20,626 bases of DNA from Lewinellaceae bacterium (lineage in GTDB: Bacteria > Bacteroidota > Bacteroidia > Chitinophagales > Saprospiraceae): assembly GCA_020636135.1 (NCBI GenBank), contig JACJYK010000006.1, positions 1 to 20,626 on the forward strand. The letters run 5' to 3'. The first letter of the stretch is position 1; the number at the start of each line of letters is the position of its first letter. The notes under the pieces were generated by a model that made no database searches, was not told the DNA's origin, and saw nothing but the letters and a program-made list of their open reading frames with translations. This document shows, piece by piece, positions 17,160-20,626 of the stretch. The position numbers were made by a program, and so were the translations under genes.

Positions 17160-17212
17160 GGTGGTGTGTATGTGTTTATGTGTTTATGTGTTTATTTGTT
17201 TATTTGTTAGTT
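17160..17212. repeat. T/G-rich short tandem repeat upstream of the hydrolase gene
   Basis: Units ATGTGTTT and TTTGTTTA repeat several times directly before the hydrolase start. This resembles the minisatellites at 15701-16052. It may overlap the leader of the minus-strand gene starting at 17144. Confidence 0.65.
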
Positions 17213-17344
17213 GTATAGCTGTATATGCTTATATCGTCAAACGAGTGAAATGGTCATTGCATTTTATCGTTTTGCTCTGTATCCTTACCCTTTTGCGGGA
17301 AATTACAATCAACCGGATTTATTCTTGGACGTATTGCTATGCAT

Positions 17345-18265
17345 CTACTGATGGTGCCAGCGCACGCCATGGACATTCATATCCAGGGTGTACAGAGACT
17401 TCATGGCCGTAATAAAAAGCGTCTTTTCCTTCTTCCCTCCAAAGGTCACATTCGCAGTCCATTGTTCAGGCACGCTGATGTGCAGGATCTGTTCGCCGGC
17501 CGGGTTAAACACGGTCACACCGTCTCCGGTGACGTAAACATTGCCCTGATTATCGAGCGTCATGCCATCGGAGCCCATCGGTGCAAAGGAACGACGGTTT
17601 TTCAGATCTCCGTTACGGTCAATGTCGTACACGTTAATTTTGCTACCCTGTATATCAGCCACATAAAGCTTCTTGCCATCCGGTGTGCCGATGATGCCAT
17701 TCGGCCGCTGATAGTCAGCATCAACAACGCGGGGTTTGGCTGCATCCGGCGCCAGATAATAGACGCATTCCTGTTCGATCTCTTTCTCACTGTGATCCCA
17801 ATAATCTCTTTTATAAAATGGATCGGTAAAATAGATGCCCCCTTTCGGATCGATCCAGAGGTCATTAGGCCCGTTGAGCAATTTACCCTCGTAACGATCG
17901 ATCAACACCGACACCTGTTTTTGGGGATTGATCTTCCACAATTGATTGTGCTCATCGGCACAAGCCAGTAAATTGCCCTGGTCGTCGAAATACAATCCAT
18001 TGGCCCGGCCGGATGGCTGCATCCACACCTCCAGCCCGTACTTTTTGCTCCATTTCAGGATCCGGTCATTGGGTTGGTCGGTAAAATAAACGTCACCTTT
18101 GCGGTCCACCGCCGGCCCTTCCGTGAAGGTATATTCCTGGGATGCGGGGGTCAGAGCAGCGCCCTGAGCTACCAGGTTGGTGGCGGTTCCAGTGATATCC
18201 TGGGCTTTTACATTTGTAATTGCAAAGAGGAACAATAAAAGATGTGTTTTATTTGAAATCTTCAT
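17345..18265 (-). CDS. Secreted SMP-30/gluconolactonase-like beta-propeller protein
   Basis: 306 residues. It begins with a signal peptide (MKISNKTHLLLFLFAITNVKA, cut before QD). The six-bladed propeller family SMP-30/gluconolactonase/LRE is shown by FTEGPAVD (metal ligand Glu49), LLNGPNDLWIDPKGGIYFTDP (129-149, metal-ligand Asn), QRPNGI, and GSDGMTLDNQGNVY (metal-ligand Asp). These proteins are calcium-dependent lactonases that open aldonolactones such as gluconolactone. Many exported bacterial members have uncharacterised substrates. GGAG lies just before the ATG. It is transcribed in the same direction as the oxidoreductase at 18858-20219, and the pair could oxidise a sugar and hydrolyse the lactone; that link is inference. 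Confidence 0.92.
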   Translation of the reverse strand: MKISNKTHLLLFLFAITNVKAQDITGTATNLVAQGAALTPASQEYTFTEGPAVDRKGDVYFTDQPNDRILKWSKKYGLEVWMQPSGRANGLYFDDQGNLLACADEHNQLWKINPQKQVSVLIDRYEGKLLNGPNDLWIDPKGGIYFTDPFYKRDYWDHSEKEIEQECVYYLAPDAAKPRVVDADYQRPNGIIGTPDGKKLYVADIQGSKINVYDIDRNGDLKNRRSFAPMGSDGMTLDNQGNVYVTGDGVTVFNPAGEQILHISVPEQWTANVTFGGKKEKTLFITAMKSLYTLDMNVHGVRWHHQ

Positions 18266-18298
18266 ATCTCCTAATTCTCTTCATAATAATATGAATAA

Positions 18299-18850
18299 TC
18301 AATGGAGAAACTGGACCATTGCAAATTGAAATCCAGCCTTTGAGTTATTTTTTTGCCTGATTTGACCGGCAAAATCATACAATCCTCCGAATAAATATGC
18401 ATGAATTTGTTGCAACCCTTTAGTCGTTCCTACTTCTAAGCTGTCAATAAAAGAACTTTCGAATAAGGCATAAGCCTTCGTTTTACTTTTTCCGTCTATT
18501 GTTTCATCGCTATAGGAAAACCATTCTATGAAACGGTTAGCCTTTTTACTAGGAAATTGCTTGCCCAAAGCAATAATCCCATCATAATCGAGCATATCAG
18601 ATGACCTTTTCTTACCATCAGGTGCCGTCAATTTCAACTGGGTAGTGGCACTAACCACTTCACTGTTTTCTTTCTTCAATTTGGCTTTCAGATACTTCCA
18701 ATAATTTCGGTTTTTTTTATAGTCGTTTTGATCATTTAGAACAGCTACAATATCCAATACCGAAAACCACCATTTGGCATTTTCTTCGTCCCAAACAGCA
18801 CGTACTTCTCGGTCATCGAAAAATCGTATGGATATTTTAGAATTCAACAT
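18299..18850 (-). CDS. Bro-N plus N-terminal part of Fic domain, truncated
   Basis: 183 residues. Residues 1-110 match the Bro-N type domain found in phage antirepressors and some Fic proteins (WWFSVLDIVAVL, then LTAPDGKKRSSDMLDYDGII). Residues about 125-183 match the first helices of a Fic (Fido) domain: FIDSLEVGTTKGLQQIHAYL, FGGLYDFAGQIRQ and FQFAMVQFLH. The frame stops there, so the catalytic HPFxxGNGR loop needed for AMP transfer is missing and is not found in the next 34 bases before the lactonase gene. The protein therefore cannot be an active Fic enzyme; it is a probable pseudogene or at best a DNA-binding remnant. Base composition is more AT-rich than the neighbours, which suggests transfer. 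Its ATG is 7 bases after the oxidoreductase stop. Confidence 0.8.
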   Translation of the reverse strand: MLNSKISIRFFDDREVRAVWDEENAKWWFSVLDIVAVLNDQNDYKKNRNYWKYLKAKLKKENSEVVSATTQLKLTAPDGKKRSSDMLDYDGIIALGKQFPSKKANRFIEWFSYSDETIDGKSKTKAYALFESSFIDSLEVGTTKGLQQIHAYLFGGLYDFAGQIRQKNNSKAGFQFAMVQFLH

Positions 18851-18857
18851 TCAACAT

Positions 18858-20219
18858 TTAAAACGTGGGTCTCTCCCACCCTTCCCTATACTTCCGGGCC
18901 AGTCGCTCCGTCGCTTCCGCATCGCCGGGTATGGTCTTCGTCACCGGATCGTAAGACAGGGTACGCCCGCCGAGGTCCATGGACACATTGGCCAGGATGC
19001 AGCTGGCAGAAGAGATGTGCCCTTCCTCGATATCCGCAATGGGCCGGCTACCACCGGCGATGGCGCCCAGGAAATTGATCATTTGTCCGCGGGTCGCGGG
19101 AGCAGCATGCAACTCAATATCTTTCTCGGTCAGGTCCTCGGGATACTTCTCGCGTTCGAAGAGCACATCCTGGTGGATGGGTGTTTCATCGCGGCTCACC
19201 GGGACAAAATCGTATTTATAGGGGTCTCCCATCAGGGTGCCCTTTTCACCGTAGATCTTGAAGGCCCAGGGATATTCCGGATCCGCCGGAGTGCCCCAGG
19301 TACGGTGCGTCCATACACAGGTCAGCTCCGGATACTCAAACCAGGCTGTCTGGGTGTCGGAGATGGTCGACTTTCCTCCTTTCTGAACGTAGATACCTCC
19401 TGTGGAACGCACGCGGTCCGGCCAGCCCAGACCCAGCAACCAGCGAGTAGCGTCAAACATATGGACACACATGTCGCCGACGATGCCATTACCGTATTCA
19501 ATGTAGGTGCGCCAACCACGATGGGGCAACCCCAGGAAGGGACGCATCGGAGCCGGACCGGTCCAGGTATCGTAATCGAAATAATCAGGCACCGGCTGTA
19601 CCGGAGGATTGTCGTTGGAACGCATATGGTAGTAACAGCACAGTTCGACGTGCGAAATCTTGCCCAACATGCCGGCATCAACAATTTTTGCTTTGGCATC
19701 TACCAGGTGAGGGGTACTCCTGCGTTGCAACCCTACCTGCACCGTCCGTTTGTATTTGCGGGCTGCGGCGACCATGGCCTCACCTTCCAGGACATCCACA
19801 CTGATTGGTTTTTGTACGTACACATGTGCTCCGGCTTTCATCGCCGCAATGGCAGTCAGGGCATGCCAGTGGTCGGGCGTACCGATCAGGACGATATCCA
19901 GCTCCTGTTCGGCCAGCATTTTGCGGTAATCGCGGTAACCCACCGGCTTTTTATGTGAAATTTGTCGCTGACTGATCAATTCATTGGCACCGTCCAGCAT
20001 GTGCTGGTCGGCATCACAGATGGCTACCACCTCGACCGGCGACACCTGGATCAGGCGACACAGATCGCTTTTCCCATACCAGCCCGCACCGATCAGTCCC
20101 ACCCGGTAATTCTTCTCCGGAAAGAGGGCATCCAGTCCGGAAAGGCCCAGCATGGATACGGCCAACGAAGCGGATGAAGTCTTGAGAAAGGCACGGCGGT
20201 TGATGTAGAACGGAGTCAT
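18858..20219 (-). CDS. Tat-exported Gfo/Idh/MocA family oxidoreductase
   Basis: 453 residues from the ATG at 20219; a GTG at 20249 would add 10 residues and spoil the signal. The N-terminus NRRAFLKTSSASLAVSMLGL is a twin-arginine signal (Arg8-Arg9), so the folded, cofactor-loaded enzyme goes to the periplasm. VGLIGAGWYGKSD (40-52) is the NAD(P)-binding loop. VQKPISVD holds the family's conserved Lys (137) in the EKP-like motif. GNGIVGDMCVHMFDATRW (243-260) is the second-domain signature with the catalytic-zone His. Members are sugar or inositol dehydrogenases, or NAD-bound glycosidase-like enzymes; the exact substrate is unknown. It heads the minus-strand gene group with the SMP-30-like and GH114-like genes. 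A perfect palindrome lies 36 bases upstream. Confidence 0.93.
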   Translation of the reverse strand: MTPFYINRRAFLKTSSASLAVSMLGLSGLDALFPEKNYRVGLIGAGWYGKSDLCRLIQVSPVEVVAICDADQHMLDGANELISQRQISHKKPVGYRDYRKMLAEQELDIVLIGTPDHWHALTAIAAMKAGAHVYVQKPISVDVLEGEAMVAAARKYKRTVQVGLQRRSTPHLVDAKAKIVDAGMLGKISHVELCCYYHMRSNDNPPVQPVPDYFDYDTWTGPAPMRPFLGLPHRGWRTYIEYGNGIVGDMCVHMFDATRWLLGLGWPDRVRSTGGIYVQKGGKSTISDTQTAWFEYPELTCVWTHRTWGTPADPEYPWAFKIYGEKGTLMGDPYKYDFVPVSRDETPIHQDVLFEREKYPEDLTEKDIELHAAPATRGQMINFLGAIAGGSRPIADIEEGHISSASCILANVSMDLGGRTLSYDPVTKTIPGDAEATERLARKYREGWERPTF

Positions 20220-20254
20220 GATAAAAAGGCTTTTTACCCAAGGTATCACTAAAA

Positions 20255-20271
20255 ATACATTTTAAATGTAT
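20255..20271. promoter_or_regulatory. 17-base palindrome upstream of the oxidoreductase gene
   Basis: ATACATTTTAAATGTAT is a perfect inverted repeat (8 + 1 + 8), 36 bases before the oxidoreductase ATG. Its size and position fit a dimeric regulator's operator, but no regulator is in the window. A weak TACCTTGG (-7-like) lies at about 20238-20245 between it and the gene. Confidence 0.4.
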
Positions 20272-20403
20272 AGACAAAACGCCTTATTCCAAGCTCCTGG
20301 TACAGATGACTGGAACCTAGCTCGAGTAATCATGCCACCATCATCATCAAATCTGGAAGAATTTCAACATGTATAAAATTAGTGGGCAGCCTTTGTGAAA
20401 TAG

Positions 20404-20625
20404 TTAAGGCTTCTCAATCAGGACGTCAAACTTACCATTGGTGATTTCGATAACATCATTTGAAGTATCATTTATGAGCCTTAAACTAAATGTTCCTTTT
20501 GCTCTTCCTCCGATTCGATAATCTATCGATTCAAGAGTTACCTTACTTTGGACATTGTTATCATCCAGTTTATAAAAGGACCGAAGCATATCAGCGGTAT
20601 ACTCTATATCTAATTCCTTAAAATC
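20404..20625 (-). CDS. C-terminal end of an unidentified protein (5' end beyond window)
   Basis: The frame is open from the right edge to a TAA at 20404-20406, giving about 73 residues. An internal ATG at 20589 gives 61 residues, but the frame continues upstream (FKELDIEYTAD before that Met), so it is probably the tail of a longer gene. The visible part (YRIGGRAKGTFSLRLIND..., ending FDVLIEKP) looks like alternating beta strands. I do not recognise the family. The 154 bases between it and the oxidoreductase start contain only the palindrome. Confidence 0.6.
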   Translation of the reverse strand, partial: DFKELDIEYTADMLRSFYKLDDNNVQSKVTLESIDYRIGGRAKGTFSLRLINDTSNDVIEITNGKFDVLIEKP

Positions 20626-20626
20626 A

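Noticed and set aside
18774..19958. 394-codon open frame on the plus strand antisense to the oxidoreductase
   Set aside because: It lies opposite a clearly recognisable Gfo/Idh/MocA gene and also overlaps the Fic fragment; its product has low-complexity, shadow-like composition and no recognisable domain.

Overview
The window looks like a chromosome fragment from Bacteroidota, most likely the Saprospiria/Saprospiraceae group. The pointers are a giant secreted protein ending in a type IX secretion (T9SS) C-terminal sorting domain, HYR/Ig-like repeat modules, TAnnTTTG-type promoter elements, Bacteroidota-style lipoproteins, and a Tat-exported Gfo/Idh/MocA oxidoreductase. Taxonomy is inferred from gene content alone. 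No rRNA, tRNA, CRISPR array, transposase or phage module was seen.

Left third (1-9300, all minus strand): a tandem family of very large cell-surface proteins. An intact 1867-residue gene (2847-8450) is followed downstream by a second family member (start at 1860, running off the left edge). The second has a glycine-rich N-terminus resembling the ALK/LTK-ligand type glycine-rich domain, but shares the same downstream core. Between them (2521-2846) lies an array of short relics of the family's C-terminal tail, alternating with small imperfect hairpins. Upstream of the intact gene (9015-9300) is a frameshifted relic of the C-terminal region of a third copy. The locus therefore shows birth, decay and module exchange in one surface-protein family, and it is the most interesting part of the window.

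Middle (9380-15584): an HU DNA-binding protein with its own promoter and terminator; an oligopeptide/dipeptide-type ABC importer operon (lipoprotein binding protein, then two permeases, tightly coupled, no ATPase gene present); a divergent TIGR01777-type NAD-dependent epimerase-like gene; and a small HAD-type phosphatase-like gene. The last two converge tail to tail, with both stop codons inside one CTAG.

Right third (15585-20626): a 600-bp G/T-rich minisatellite region with a REP-like palindrome and a duplicated block; then four genes in one direction (minus). In transcription order these are a Tat-signal Gfo/Idh/MocA oxidoreductase, a Bro-N/Fic gene cut before its catalytic motif, a secreted SMP-30/gluconolactonase-like beta-propeller, and a lipoprotein GH114/TM1410-type putative glycoside hydrolase. 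The oxidoreductase, lactonase and hydrolase suggest exported carbohydrate metabolism, with the Fic fragment as an intruder. The right edge cuts an unidentified gene, of which only the C-terminal end is visible.
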